Shown here: positions 34,400 through 46,167 of the stretch, piece by piece
Layout: each line of letters starts with the position of its first letter
How positions within the stretch are numbered: the stretch's first letter is position 1
Notes under the pieces: generated by a model
The model's database searches: none
What the model saw: only the letters and a program-made list of their open reading frames with translations
What the model was told of the DNA's origin: nothing
Position numbers and translations under genes: made by a program
NCBI GenBank assembly: GCA_022828595.1
Contig: JAKGHH010000003.1
Span: 56,781,759 to 56,845,758 of the forward strand
From: Nelumbo lutea
Lineage: Eukaryota > Streptophyta > Magnoliopsida > Proteales > Nelumbonaceae
Reading direction: 5' to 3'
Length of the DNA: 64,000 nucleotides

Positions 34400-36351
34400 A
34401 AAAACATTGGTTTTCTTATTACTATCTATTGATAGATCATTAGATTAGTAAAGAAGTGAAGCAGATTTGAAATCTTGGGTTCAACATACCTGTTTGCAGT
34501 TTGCCGGCCAGATCCAACTTGTGGTGGCTGGTGTTTGTTGCTCGATATCACACTTAAAGAAACTAAGAATCTCACCTTCTATGCCATCTAGCCCTTGTCC
34601 CTCTTCCTCTTGGCCTCTCTTCCTTCATCTGGCTTGTTCTTGTGCATCTTCTTCCTGACTCAGAGTTCTCCCCCTCTTTTCTCTACTGATTTCAGCGAGA
34701 AGCAGAACCTCTTTTTCATTAACTCTTATCTGGTGATGCGGGTTTGGGTCCAGGTTTGAGTCTAGCTTTGAGTTTGGGTTTGTGTCCAGGTTTGAGTCCA
34801 TATTCAATTCCGGTTTTGGGTCTAGGGATGGCTCCAGGTTTGAGTTCGGGTTTGAATCTGGGTTTAGGAATAGGTACTTTAGGTTAGGTTGCCCGCCCAT
34901 ACCCAGCTCTTCATCACTCCACTTTTCTTCTCCTTGATCAGAGCGGCTGTCTGCACCTGTAACCTCTTCAGTATGCACAATAAATTCTGAGGATGCCTCT
35001 AGCTCATCCTCTGCTATCTTCCTGGAAATGGAAAGATTTTCTTCTCCCTTATATTCGAAATCCTTTCTCTCACCTTCCATATCTGGTATGACTTGTAGTG
35101 TCAAGCACGATTTTCCTATTTTGTGTGGTTCAATACTCAACTCTAGTTGGTCTTTTCTAACTAAGTAACCCGGAAAAGTAAGGTTTGTGCGGTTGGGGAT
35201 GGTTTTGCTTCCATCCATGCCACCTGCTCTCTATTCAGACTTCTTCACCAAAAAAAAAACTAGCTGAAGATAGGACAACATTGAAGCTCCGGTGTGTTTC
35301 CTCCATGATTGTCAGTCCAACTTCTGTGTCGTGCTCTTCAGGGAAGAGCTTCCTTCTCACCGGAGTTCTGATAAGTTCTTTACATTCTACTCTCTTTGCT
35401 CTATCCTCCAGGGCTTCTCTTCTTCATTCGTCCATACCTTCCAAACTGGTCTCGACAGATTCTTTTCTTTGTTTTATCTCAGTTCTCCTCCCATTTCTAG
35501 ACTCTTCTCTCAGGGTCTAAAACTCTGATTTCTTTCTCCCCTATTCTTTCTTCTTCTTCTTCTTCTCAAGATTCAGGAATCTATCATCTTCTTCTCCAAC
35601 TCCAGCTCTCAGCCATGGCCCGTATCCAATCAAAGCTTTGGAGGAGTCCAAGCTTTGTTCCTTCATTCTTGCAATTAGATTTTCTATTTGTTTGCTATTA
35701 TCTATAGCCTCCACGCATGCTTTTTCCAGATGCCCAAGCACTCCACATTTGTAACAGAAAATCGGCAGGTTCTCATAATGAAAGGAGAACCAGCTCTCTT
35801 TCCCATCCTCTAAGGTTCCCTTTGCCCCTACTGCTAATGGTTTTCTAATGTCTATTCTCACTCTCACTCTCAAGCCCCTATTCCATTCTTCCTTCTTTTT
35901 CTTTCTTCTATCTTCTTCAGAGTTCATTTCTAAAACTTCCCCTGTTGTTTGCGCCAGTAGAGCTCCTGTTTCCTTTGTTCTGTACCCCATTGGAATATTC
36001 AATATTCTCACCCACACATCCATAGATTCATTTCACTTATGAGGGTAAGATATAATCAACATATTCCTTCAATATGAGAGGGTACTCTTTCACTACCCAC
36101 GGTTCATCTCTCAGCACATGCTTCCTATCCGTTTCTCTAGTAAAAAAGATCTAAAGTAGATTTTCAGTAGCTCTTTCGATATGCAACTCTCCTTTAACCC
36201 ACCACCACATGTCCTTGATTTGCTCTATGACTCCTGATACATTAAGTGGTTTATCCGATATTACCTTTGCATAGAGACCCAATCTCTTCTCAGAGTTCTT
36301 GATTAATACTCTTGGTTGCTCCTCCTCCTTTCCTGCTTTGGTGATCTCCAT
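34400..36351 (-). pseudogene. LINE ORF1-like gene (DUF4283 and zinc knuckle)
   Basis: The start at 36351 reads MEITKAGKEEEQPRVLIKN, then KRLGLYAKVISDKPLNVSGV, a DUF4283-type RNA-binding region. After frame breaks, a second open part from 36023 reads MDVWVRILNIPMGYRTKETG and has an intact CX2CX4HX4C knuckle, CYKCGVLGHLEKAC, near 35760. A third part from 35218 is an acidic linker with repeated DSNPNSNLDPN-type text, with LDPKPELNMDSNLDTNP inside. Such proteins coat LINE RNA. The reading frame is broken at several places. Confidence 0.85.
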
Positions 36352-36400
36352 TGACTACTCCTCTCTATTCGATCCACAGAAAAACCAGCAAACACAACTA

Positions 36401-37178
36401 CTAAGAATGATCACTTCTCTCTTGTAGAGAGTTAATCAGCAACTCTCTATCAGAGCACTATAAAGTTCCTTCCCACTCCAAAAAAAACACGAAATGTTTA
36501 AGAATGTTATTGGATTTTAACAGTATGATGATGATTTCTTCTCATTGTTCAAATAAATAAGGGTAGTTTGGGGATTTACAATGAGAATATGTTTTGAGGT
36601 TAACTAGCAGAACATTCACAAAGGGGTCTTTTTCTCCTCATGAGAAAACGTATGATATTCCTAATGCATGGCTGTTAACGGGTGTCTTAGAACACCCATA
36701 ATTCCACATCTCCCTAGCTCGATTTCCCCTCTTGGCTCTTGCATCTTGAGTTTTCTCTCCCCTTCCCTTCTAGCTCTTTTTTCTCTGACCACCTACCTTG
36801 CCTCATCAAGTGAACGAACTTGTCAATCAGAATCGAAAACAATCACCTTCAGAGTTTCTCGTAGAAAAAAACAAAAGGGAGAAATCACAAGCTTCTTGCT
36901 TCTAGATATAATGAACAAAAGGATTTTATTAGCTCTTTTTTTTTGTTTTGGCTGCCAGATTTTATTTATCCCTCACAAATTCACTGTTTTTCATATGTTT
37001 GGGTCTCACATAATGTTTAGAGATAGTATATCTTGATCAAGGCCTATGATATATCTTGTAAATTTCAATACCTCATTTTTCCTTTCAATTCTTTTTTGAA
37101 AAAAAAAATTGTTAAGACCGCAAAAATGGTTCTAATTCGACGAGGAGGCATTTGCCCCTTTCCTTAATTCATGACTAA
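36401..37178. other. no gene seen
   Basis: Intergenic DNA between the LINE and a MITE. A plus-strand frame at 36668-37036 has no recognised domain. Confidence 0.45.
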
Positions 37179-37476
37179 GGGTCCATTTGGTTTGCAGGAA
37201 TAGGGGTCTGGAATAGGAATCAGAATGGGCTATTCCTATTCCAACTGTTTGGTTGGGCGGAATCGGGATCCCATTCCCATTTCTGCTGGAATGGCATTCC
37301 CCCATTTGAGGGAATGGCCATTCCGTGCCTCTCCCTTGGGAATGAAATCTCATTCTTGCTAATTTTAATTCCCATTCCCATTCCTGTCTGAACCAAACAG
37401 ACTATGGGAATGGACCGTTCCGATTCCAGAGGATTTTGATTTTGATTCCAATTCTGACTATGAACCAAACAGACCC
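37179..37476. mobile_element. Tourist-like MITE, 298 bp, TAA target duplication
   Basis: Terminal inverted repeats are GGGTCCATTTGGTTTGCAG and, on the other strand, GGGTCTGTTTGGTTCATAG. TAA lies directly on both sides (37176-37178 and 37477-37479), as for PIF/Harbinger insertions. The body is rich in GGAATGG/CCATTCC and can fold back. Open frames inside are shadows. Confidence 0.88.
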
Positions 37477-37787
37477 TAAGTAAATCACCTTGCTTGTGTT
37501 GTTCAAACAACAAAAACCATTATAATTTGGGAGTTCACATTTGCAGTGGTTGGAAAGAAAGACACTCAAGCAAAGTGGCAGGGGAGAGAAATGGGGAGGG
37601 GAACAACTTGAGGGAGAGGTGAAATTAAAAGTGTTTTATTTTATTTTATTTTATTCTTTGAGTCCAAGTGCCCATTAATCACATGGACTCCGTTAAGTTG
37701 AAGAAATTTGGGAGGAGACGATGTCACCATTTTTCTTTTGCCCTCATCTTCCCAACACAGGCCTGCCCCACATCGAATGATTGAAAT
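37477..37787. other. no gene seen
   Basis: Spacer between two MITEs with a short TTTTA repeat near 37635-37655. Confidence 0.5.
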
Positions 37788-38055
37788 CAAGGTTTTTAAA
37801 ACCGACCCGGAGAACAAACCAGTTAGGGGTCCAGTTCCCGGGTTGAGCGGTTGGCCTGCTCTAACAAAAAATAAAAAGAAAATGGTCAAAACAATTTGAA
37901 CGGTTCGAACGGTTAACCGCCCAGGTCAGCGGTTTGCTGACCAAAATCAACGGTTTTTGGAGAAAATCCAGTTTTGGGGAAAAACAAAACCGGTAACCTG
38001 GCCGATTTTCAGTTTTTCCGGTCCGACCATCTGGTCCATTCCAATTTTGAAAACC
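37788..38055. mobile_element. Mutator-like MITE with 11-bp target duplication
   Basis: ATGATTGAAAT occurs at 37777-37787 and again at 38056-38066, directly flanking the element. Ends read GGTTTTTAAAACC and, inverted, GGTTTTCAAAATTGG. An 11-base duplication is within the usual 8-11 range for MULEs. The body is rich in ACCGG/CCGGT and GAACGGTT, and similar text occurs at 8780-8900 and 9930-10090. Confidence 0.82.
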
Positions 38056-38066
38056 ATGATTGAAAT

Positions 38067-39028
38067 ATGATGCATTCAGGTTGGGCTTGGGCTCAAGTTG
38101 GTCAATGAGCCCACTCTAAAATTTGACATGTATATATAGTGGGGCCCGTGCAATGCATGGGAAACTGATATCTAATTATTTTCTATTGTTAGTTTTTAAT
38201 AAATTTTTTGTTATTATTTTTCTTTTATTTTTTCTTTTCTTTTTTGATAACTCGTGGGGTGCACGTGTGTTGCACGTGTATGTTTATCATATTATTGCTA
38301 AAAGAATATATTTGAATTATTATAAACTAATTTTCAAATTTCAAGTATGAAAAATAATACACAAATAATAATGGATTATGGGATCTACTTTGTCCAAGCT
38401 GCTGATGAACTATTATGACCTGTCAATTGTTGTCTTCCTTCATGTGGGACTTGTAGCACTAGAGGGAGAGGTAGAAGAGGTAGAGGCAGAAGTAATTAGG
38501 TCCACTAGTTTTTTTTCATGTTTTAGGGGGTGCTTTGGGCCATTGTAGTAGGATATCCGATGTCTTTGTGTTTGGGTGCTGCCTTTGTTAGGTCTTGTTC
38601 TTGTGATCTCATCCCTGTTTAAAGTTTCTTTTGTTGGAATGGCTTGTGTGATCTGCTTTGTCTCTGCTTTATGCTTTTCATACATGTTTTGTATACTTTG
38701 TTTTCTTTTCTAATAAATTTATATTTCAACAACAACAAAAATAACAACAACTCAATTCTTCATCAATTTATAAACCAACTCTAGCTTATAATCAAACAAT
38801 TAAGATTATAAGCTAATCATTAGGATGGGGACCAAGCTAAACTAAACTAAACCAAACAATTATGATTGAAGATGTGAAAATTTACTCAATTTGATAAACT
38901 AATCATAATTCGACATGGTTTGCATGATTAGACGAAAAAAATATGATTGAAGATATAAAAAAAATCCAATGATTGTTCATAGCAAAAAATACCCAATGCA
39001 GTCAATTTTAAAGCTCATTAACTACTAA
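38067..39028. other. AT-rich spacer with a retroposed-like piece
   Basis: At 38459-38500 a plus-strand frame ends TRGRGRRGRGRSN and a stop, like the Arg-Gly tail of a gene. About 200 bases of T-rich leader-like text follow. After AATAAA at 38713 an A-rich CAACAACAACAAAAATAAC tail follows near 38730-38750. This resembles the 3' end of a retroposed transcript or a LINE. The parent is not recognised. Confidence 0.4.
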
Positions 39029-39260
39029 GGCCAAGTTTGGGAGTGCTTAATAATAAGTGTTTATTTGAATAAGAACTTATTTTGGGCCAGGACCATACCA
39101 TTAAGCACTTATTAAAATTTGGGAAATAAGCTTGAAACAAATGCTTATTGAAGTAGCCTAAAATTTCAAAATTTTAAAGCGCTTATACAATAAACACTTT
39201 TTCAATTTTTTTTATTACAAAATTGTCCCTAGTTAGATTTCAAAATGCCACTTATGCCTT
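39029..39260 (+). mobile_element. Tourist-like MITE, copy 2, truncated
   Basis: It starts GGCCAAGTTTGGGAGTGCTTA after TAA, like the copies at 6738 and 46168, and shares GGACCATACCATTAAGCAC and TTGTCCCTAGTTAG. It ends after the CCACTTAT block without the internal array or right terminal repeat. Confidence 0.8.
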
Positions 39261-41243
39261 TCAATCGTCCAAAAACATAGGGTTAGGCTCTTTGACACTT
39301 TCTTCTCCATTGTCTTTTCCAACCAATGGTAGAACTGCAACTCAACCAATTAACCAGGTAAGGTATCCCCTCTTTTCCTTTTTTTTTCTCATTTTTTCAT
39401 TCTCGAACGATCAAGTTGACTGATTTCAGTAGTTCCATTGTGACCCAAAATGATTAACTAAGCACTTATTCTTAGGACCTTTAAACTAAATTGGTCTAAA
39501 ATTGAAGAATTGCTAGTGCATCTTTTTGTTTTGCCAAGCCTACATCGACAACTTGAAATCTATCATTGAATCAACATATCATAATCCTCAATCATGATAT
39601 CCAACTCATGTTCTGAACAAAACACCATCCTCCTATCCTCCTAAAATAGTACAAAACTTCAGAGAAATTGTTAAGAAATTGAAAATCCTTACTAACACCC
39701 TAAAAAATGCCATAAGAAAAACATTATTTTGTTATCCATTAATTTGATAATTTATAATTATGCCAATTCCAATAATTACCATTATTTAAAATAATTTTCA
39801 AAAATTTTCTTATTAGAAATTACGAAAAATGATTTAAATTTTGTTATTCAAAACAATTATTGATAACTATTTTTTATTCAATAATTTTGTAATTACATGA
39901 TAATAATGAGAATTATTAAATAATAATAGTAATTACAATATTTTCAAAAATGATAGTTACATAATAATAACAATTATAATTATCCCATAGAAATTATTGA
40001 TAATTCAATAATAATAATAATAACAATGATTTTTAAAATCACTTTTGTTATTCAATAATTTTTATAGATTTTTTTTATTTGATGATTTTTTATTTCAGAA
40101 ATTTGAGTAATTACAGTAATTTTGTTATTTAATAATTTGATAATTTCAATACTATTGAGGTTATTAATAGTAAAAATTATAGATAATTATTTTTAATAAT
40201 GACTAATAAATTGATAATAACAACTACTGAAATTATCATCATTATGAAATTGTCAAATTATTGAATAAACAAACTAATTATCAGTAATTATTACTGAATT
40301 ATCAATACTTTTCAATATTTTTGTAATAATTGTAAATCATTTGTTAGCACTTCAATGTTTAAACGTCATTTTCAAGGGAGGTTTTTACTATATTTTCCTC
40401 ATAAAACCACGACCAGTGGGGAATTTGTCCATCCTAACAAATTCTTGGTGACGATTTCTACAAAGAGAGTTCAGATTTGAGGAAAGGGTTGAGATAGAAG
40501 CCAAAAGGTTTTTGAACTCTAGGTTGAAAGCTTTACCTTTGTGTTTATTTCTTTAACAAAGAAAATTTTTAGAGAATTTTCATTTTAGCAGGTTGTAGGT
40601 TACTCTAACTCAGCACTCGGTAACATGTCAAAATATAATTGGACTCGAACCTGGAAATATAATTGTACACACTTCCCAATACAAAGGGCAGCTGATTCAA
40701 AAAAGGGAAAACCTGGAAATATAAAACTAAGATGTCTTAACAATTTTAACCATTTTAAGAGGGTAATCCTGGAAATACAAAATCAGGGTGTGTTGACGAT
40801 TCATCTGTTTCTTCATTTTTGTAAATGGAGATTAAGAATATAACTTTTATTTTCTTGTTTTTGATTAATTTAATTTTGTCTTTTTCATCAATAATATTTG
40901 ATTTTATTTCTCCTAATTTTTTGTTTTAGTTTTTGTAAGTTTTCTATTATTAATTTTACATATTGTTTTTGTGTTAATACTTTTCTATTATTTTACACAA
41001 CCAATAACAAATAAATAGTAGCAAATAAATATTGTTTTTGTGTTAATTTTTAGTTCATATCTAAGCATGGGCTTACTTTTGAATCATGAGTGCCTACACT
41101 ACTAAGATCTTCAATGATTGGTCAATGAAAAAATAACAGTAACTTCTCTTTTGCATGATCAAACATAGGGGTGGCAAATGGGTGGGGTGGGTTATCTTGG
41201 GTGTGGGTTGAGTATCAATCCAAAAATAAAATAAAATAAAATA
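39261..41243. other. AT-rich intergenic region
   Basis: No coding frame was recognised. Between about 39730 and 40340 the sequence is extremely rich in ATAATTATT, AATAATTTT and TTATTGATAAT text with many small inverted repeats, possibly a decayed trinucleotide repeat or matrix-attachment-type DNA. Near 41165-41240, GGGGTGGCAAATGGGTGGGG and a short AAAAT repeat precede the LINE. Confidence 0.55.
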
Positions 41244-41296
41244 AAGATGGTGAAGGAAATTGGGTAGAGGGGGATGACAAAATTTATACAGTCCTA

Positions 41297-42200
41297 ATGG
41301 ACCATTTTGGAGACATTTACAAATCTACAAACCCCAGACACTTGGGCAGAATTGTGGAAGCATGTACCAACTCTATTACAAAAGAAATGATATCTAGTCT
41401 AGAAAGAGATGTAAATGAGGAAGAGATAGAAGCCGCTTTATTTCAAATGGAGCCCAGGAAAGCTCCGGGGCCAAATGGTCTTCCTAATTTCTTCTACCAA
41501 AAATATTGGGGAATAGTTAAGGAAGATGTAATCAATGCGGTAAAAATTTTTTTCCAATCCGGGCATCTATTAAGAGAATTGAACTCTACCTACATTACCC
41601 TAGTCCCTAAGGTAAAGAACCTAGAGTGTGCAACCCATCTTAGACTATTAGCCTCTGTAATACAACCTATAAGGTCATTGCAAAAGCATTGGTAACTAGG
41701 TTGAAGCCCTATCTTGACTCAATCATCAGCCCAGATCAGTATGCTTTCATCCCAAGAAGGGTGATAAATGACAACATCCTCATTGCCCATGAACTAATCC
41801 ACATGAAAACATGTAAAAGTTCCAAAGGCACGATGGCTCTTAAACTTGACATGAGCAAGGCTTATGACAGGTCGGAGTGGGGTTTTATTCAGAGGATCCT
41901 CCTAAAATTGGGTTTTGGTCCAAGGTAGGTCTGATGGGTGATGGAGTGTGTATCCACAGTATCTTACCAGATACTAGTCAATGGTACTCCTATAAGAAAA
42001 ATATTCCCAAAAAGAGGGATCAACCAAGGGGATCATTTATCTCCTTATCTCTTCGTCATGTGTTCTGAAGTTTTTTCGACAAACTTAAATGGGCTGATCC
42101 AAAACTCTTTAATCTCAAGTATAAGATTAAATGCTCACTGCCCCATCATTTCTCACCTATTTTTTGCAGATTAGAGTTATATATTCACAACAACCTCCCT
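41297..42200 (+). pseudogene. LINE reverse transcriptase remnant
   Basis: Blocks include EALFQMEPRKAPGPNGLP-like text (read as AALFQMEPRKAPGPNGLP), ISPDQYAFIPRRVINDNILI, ALKLDMSKAYDR and NGTPIRKIFPKRGINQGDHL. The catalytic FADD box reads FFAD followed by TAG at about 42173, so the second aspartate is lost to a stop. Frame changes occur near 41640 and 41930. The enzyme is dead. Confidence 0.9.
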
Positions 42201-42447
42201 TCAGGAAGGAGCCCATGTGGTGGAAGTCATTCAAAGATATGAAAAGGCATCTGGTTAACAGGTGAATTTTACTAAGTTTGAAATCTTTTTTAGCTCCAGA
42301 ACCCACCCCAAATTCAAGAGAATCATCACTAAGAGCCTCAAAGTCAAGCTGGTAAGGAGCCCATCCAAATATCTTGGACTATCTACCTCTTTTAGTAGAA
42401 CCAAAGCAAATATTTTTTCTCAATTGGTAGAGATAGCTTAGAGCAAA

Positions 42448-43470
42448 ATGAATGCTTGGAATGAGAAGTACCTAAGCCAAGCAGGGAAGGAGATTTTGTT
42501 GAAATTCGTGGTAACAGCTATCTCAGCTTACGCTAAATCATGCTTTCTAATCCCAAAAAAAAATTATGGAGAGTTAAATAAACTCCAAAGAACCTTCTGG
42601 TGGGGCAAGAATGAAAGTAATAGAAATAAAATTCATTGGGTGGATTGGGACACAATTACAAGAAACAAACTTGATGGAGGGTTAGGCTTTAGGGATCCAT
42701 GTTGTTTTAACCTTGCTCTCCTAGCAAAGCTTGTATGGAGAATCGCTTCAGCTGAAAATAGCTTGTGGGCCCAAATAATAAAAGGGAAATACATCAAAAG
42801 TAAAAATTTCCTAAGGGATGGTTTCCCCTCCTCAGGCTCCTGGGGTTGGAAAAGTATCCTAGCTAGAAGGAAGATTATCCAAAAATGAGTTGTGTGGCTA
42901 GTGAACAAAGGCAATAACCTCTCAATTTGGGGTGACAGTTGGCTTCCACAGGTAGATAGCTTCAAGCTAATGGGGCCAGGCTCTCCTACCTTGGTAAGTG
43001 AACTGATTGACAATAATAGCAGAGCATGGAAAGAATATTTAGTAAAGGAGTTGGTAGGGGATTTCTATGCAAGCAAAATTCTAAATTTGAATCTGGCAAG
43101 AGGGGAGTGGGAGGATGTGCTAGCCTAGACTCCAGACTCGAAAGGAAGATTTACAGTTAGGTCAACCTACTATGTAGCAAAACATCTTACTGAATCAGAT
43201 AATGCTAATATTGGTCAGCCCCCCAACTGTACCCTTTGGAAATCCATATGGAAAATCCCTGTGGAACTCAAAGTCAAAACTTTCCTATGGAAATGTAGTA
43301 GAGATGCAATTCCTGTTAGAACCCTCCTAGCAAAGAGACAGGTAGTAAATAATGATACATGTGAAATCTGTGGTGCAACAACAGAAACTGTCTTCCATAC
43401 CCTTTGCTAGTGTGAACTATCTAAGAGAACTTGGTTAGGTAGTGTTTTAAATGCTCAGATGGACACCTAC
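42448..43470 (+). pseudogene. LINE post-RT and zinc-binding (zf-RVT) region
   Basis: MNAWNEKYLSQAGKEILLKF and LNKLQRTFWWGKNESNRNKI lead into LDGGLGFRDPCCFNLALLAK. A stop at 42886-42888 and others interrupt. The zinc-binding domain at about 43358-43410 reads CEICGATTETVFHTLC and ends in TAG. This is the standard order after the L1 reverse transcriptase. Confidence 0.88.
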
Positions 43471-43493
43471 CCTTTTGATATAATTTTTAAAAA

Positions 43494-44218
43494 TTGGCTC
43501 CAAAGCTGGCTTCAATCTTGTGCTCAAGTGAAGGAGGATGCTCTCTTCTTCAAAATATTGCCTATATATTGTGGTTCTTATGGAAAGTAAGAAACTCTTC
43601 TCTTTTTTACAACACTAAGAACTCTCCAAATTTGGTTTTGATGGATGTACACAGGCAATTGCAGCTCATGATAGGGACTTCGAAGAATTACTCAGGAGGT
43701 ACAAATGTATCTGAAACTACAGAAGCACCAGTTCTTTTTTGGCAACCTCCTCCGACAGGACAAGTGAAAGTTAATGTTCATGGAGGGTTTATTTATCAAA
43801 AAAAAAAGTTCATGGAGGGTTCAAATACAACAATAAGGGGACTTTTGGAGCAGTGATTAGAGATTTGAATGGTGTTGTTTTGGCAGCATGTTTTGGTCCT
43901 ATTCTTGTAGCATCAACTCTCCAAGCAGAGGCCATAGCTATGAGACAAGGCTTGGATCTAGTTAGACTCTCAGGTTTTTCCAACTGTGTGGTGGAATCTG
44001 ATTGTAAAGAACTTCTCTCGGCTGTCAGTAAAAAGGGTCTCCCTAGACCAGAAGAGGTCTCTTCTCTCCTAAAAGGCATTGATAGTGCAATGGGTTTTTT
44101 GAATGTTTCTTTTTCCTCTGCTAGCAAGAATGGTAATGGGTTAGCCCATACCCTAGCGCAGAGAGGTGTGCAGGGTCGAGGTTTATTTCTATTTGATTGC
44201 CCGGAGTGTCTCACTTAA
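43494..44218 (+). pseudogene. LINE RNase H domain remnant
   Basis: GQVKVNVHGGF near 43760 is the RNase H start, where the usual NVDG aspartate is His. A short duplication of GTTCATGGAGGGTT with a poly(A) run lies at 43776-43825 and shifts the frame. The rest is open: GAVIRDLNGVVLAACFGPIL, LQAEAIAMRQGLDL, VVESDCKEL and LAHTLAQRG, with the glutamate and aspartates of the fold present. It ends with TAA at 44216-44218. Confidence 0.88.
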
Positions 44219-44390
44219 CAGGATTTGAGCCTGCATAGTTTGCTACTGTTTTTTGTTTTTGTTTTATTGCTCTGTTTTGTTTGTCTGTTGTTGTTCTATG
44301 TTTGTTTCCAAACTATGGTTTTCTTTGTTTGAAATGAAGTACTCATTTTTTCCTACCCCCCTCCTCCCCCACCCCCAAAAAAAAAGAAAA

Positions 44391-45199
44391 ACATTTGCCA
44401 CCCATATTTATTGATGTTAGTGGGTCACAACCCACCATGACCTTTACCCACCCTCACCCAAACTCTGACATCTTTTTTTTTTTCTTTCTATTACAAATGC
44501 ATTAAACATAGAAATATCAATTAAGTAAACATAAAAATGATAAAAAAATATTTTTCAAATGAAAATGCAGAAAATAATAAACATATCTCATGCAAAATAT
44601 AAAAAAAAATTATAAAAAATAGAAATTTTAAATGAAAGTTATCATTTCACATAAAAACAGAAAATTGTAAAAAGAAAAACACAAAAATTGCAGAAGAATT
44701 CAAAAAATACAAAAATGCATACATTTAGAAAATATAAAATATAAAAAAACAAGAATTTTAGAAAAACCAATGAAATTATAAAAAAAAATATAGAAAAAAC
44801 ACAAATAAATGTAAATAAATAAGTAAATATAGGAAAATGTATAAACTTCAAAAAATAGAAATTATGAACATTTAGAAAAACTATAAAACTCAAAGAAAAT
44901 ACAAAATTTTTGGAAATACAAAAAAAAAGAAAAATATAAAAAATGTAGGAAAAAACAAAAATTATAACAAAGCAAAAAAGGAAAATAAATAACAAAAATA
45001 CTAGAAAGCCAAAGTAAAAAATGTAGGAAGATAACAAAAACCGATAGTTTTTTTTTTAATACAAGAAAATAAAACGTAAAAATGTAGGATATTTTATTGA
45101 AAGTAGTTTCCATCATTTTTTTAAATTAATAGAAATTTTCAAAAAATATAGAAGAAATATAAGATTTTTTTTGAGAAAATATATTACATGCGATGGATT
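44391..45199. repeat. A-rich low-complexity region
   Basis: About 650 bases of AAAATACAAAAAT-like text with strong A bias on the plus strand. Long minus-strand frames here encode only Phe/Ile/Leu-rich low-complexity text and are not genes. Confidence 0.75.
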
Positions 45200-45530
45200 T
45201 CTTTTGCAAACCCAGATCCGTCACAATGAACACAAATATAGATTTAAACTAGATCTGGTGTGATCTCTTTGATTTGTGTTTGTGTGAACTTGGGTTTTTC
45301 CATGGCAGAAACCTCTTCGATTTGTGTTTGCGAACCCATATCTAAGTTGTACCATGGCGAAAAACTCTCTGATCCGTCTGCATTGATCTGGGTTCTACCA
45401 TGGCGGAAACCCCTTCGATTTGTGTATGTGAACTCAGATATGGGTTCTACCATGGGGGAAACCTCTCCGATTTGTGTTTGCGAACCTAGATCTCTTAGAT
45501 TTGGGTTTTACCATGTTGGAAAGAGCAGAG
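45200..45530 (+). repeat. imperfect tandem repeat of about 55-60 bp
   Basis: Five to six units each contain CGATTTGTGTTTGCGAACC-like and TACCATGGCGGAAACC-like blocks. The repeats keep a reading frame open by chance at 45260-45547, with ICVCEP repeated; this looks non-genic. Confidence 0.75.
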
Positions 45531-45779
45531 ATGTCATTATTAAATGACCATGTGGCAACCATAAAGTGAAATGCTTAAGTCCACCCTTGGGATATGCTAG
45601 GTTTACAAGAAACCAAATCATCCAAATCTCCCTTTACGAGTCTCATTCACCACTTGAATATTCTACGATGTAACCTTATGACTAGATAATAAAGAATATC
45701 AAGAATGCCTCTAATAAAAATTTTTGCTTTATTAATCAAAGAAACTATATAAAGATACAAAATGGCTTTAAATGAGTAC
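45531..45779. other. no gene seen
   Basis: Short spacer before the third copia remnant. Confidence 0.4.
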
Positions 45780-46167
45780 ATGGGAATGATATTTCCGAGG
45801 AAAATACATAACAAACTTGATTTAGTTAAGTTATCTCACAAATACCAAACGAGATGACACTCCTATGGAATTACATACATGTAAAATTATCACACGATGA
45901 AGGAGAACCTTTATATTAAATGTAGTCTACACCATGATATCCACATCTTAATGCTATTCATAGGATTATTAGATATCTTTATGGTATCATAGGCCATGGT
46001 TTATTCTTTTCCTATTATGCTTCACTTCAATTTCAGGTATATTTAAATGCTAATTATAATTAGGCAGCGTGTCTTGATACCCATCATTCTACTACAACAA
46101 GATAGTGCCCGTTTCTTGATGATTCTCTAATCTCCTAGACATGCAAGAAGTAGACTATTGTGCCTAA

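Larger units (their letters stand above)
31880..36400 (-). mobile_element. L1-type LINE on the minus strand, endonuclease domain missing
   Basis: ORF1-like and ORF2-like remnants read right to left: DUF4283-type domain, zinc knuckle, long acidic linker, then the region before RT, RT, and an RNase H-like end near 31900. The approximately 700-bp endonuclease domain expected before RT is not visible between the linker and the RT-proximal text. The 3' end is TTTTAATGAAATGGAATC without a clear poly(A). The element is dead through many frame changes. Confidence 0.85.
41244..44390 (+). mobile_element. 5'-truncated L1-type LINE ending in an A-rich tail
   Basis: The LINE text begins at about 41244 just before RT (GNWVEGDDKIYTVLMDHFG) directly after an AAAATAAAATAAAATAAAG repeat. 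It proceeds through RT, zf-RVT and RNase H and ends with an A-rich tail at about 44379-44394. No clear target duplication was found. GGGTGGCAAATGGG upstream and CATTTGCCACCC downstream are inverted copies, suggesting insertion within or beside a MITE of that type. Confidence 0.88.

Noticed and set aside
34625..35218. Independent gene for an acidic Asn/Pro/Asp repeat protein
   Set aside because: It lies directly downstream of the zinc knuckle on the same strand and is the variable linker of the LINE ORF1-like protein.
44642..45116. Long minus-strand open frames rich in Phe, Ile and Leu that look like membrane proteins
   Set aside because: They are the complement of an A-rich low-complexity tract; no domain, no start context and no conservation pattern.
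45260..45547. Plus-strand frame with repeated ICVCEP motif
   Set aside because: It arises from a tandem DNA repeat of about 57 bp whose period is not a constant multiple of three; no known Cys-rich family fits.
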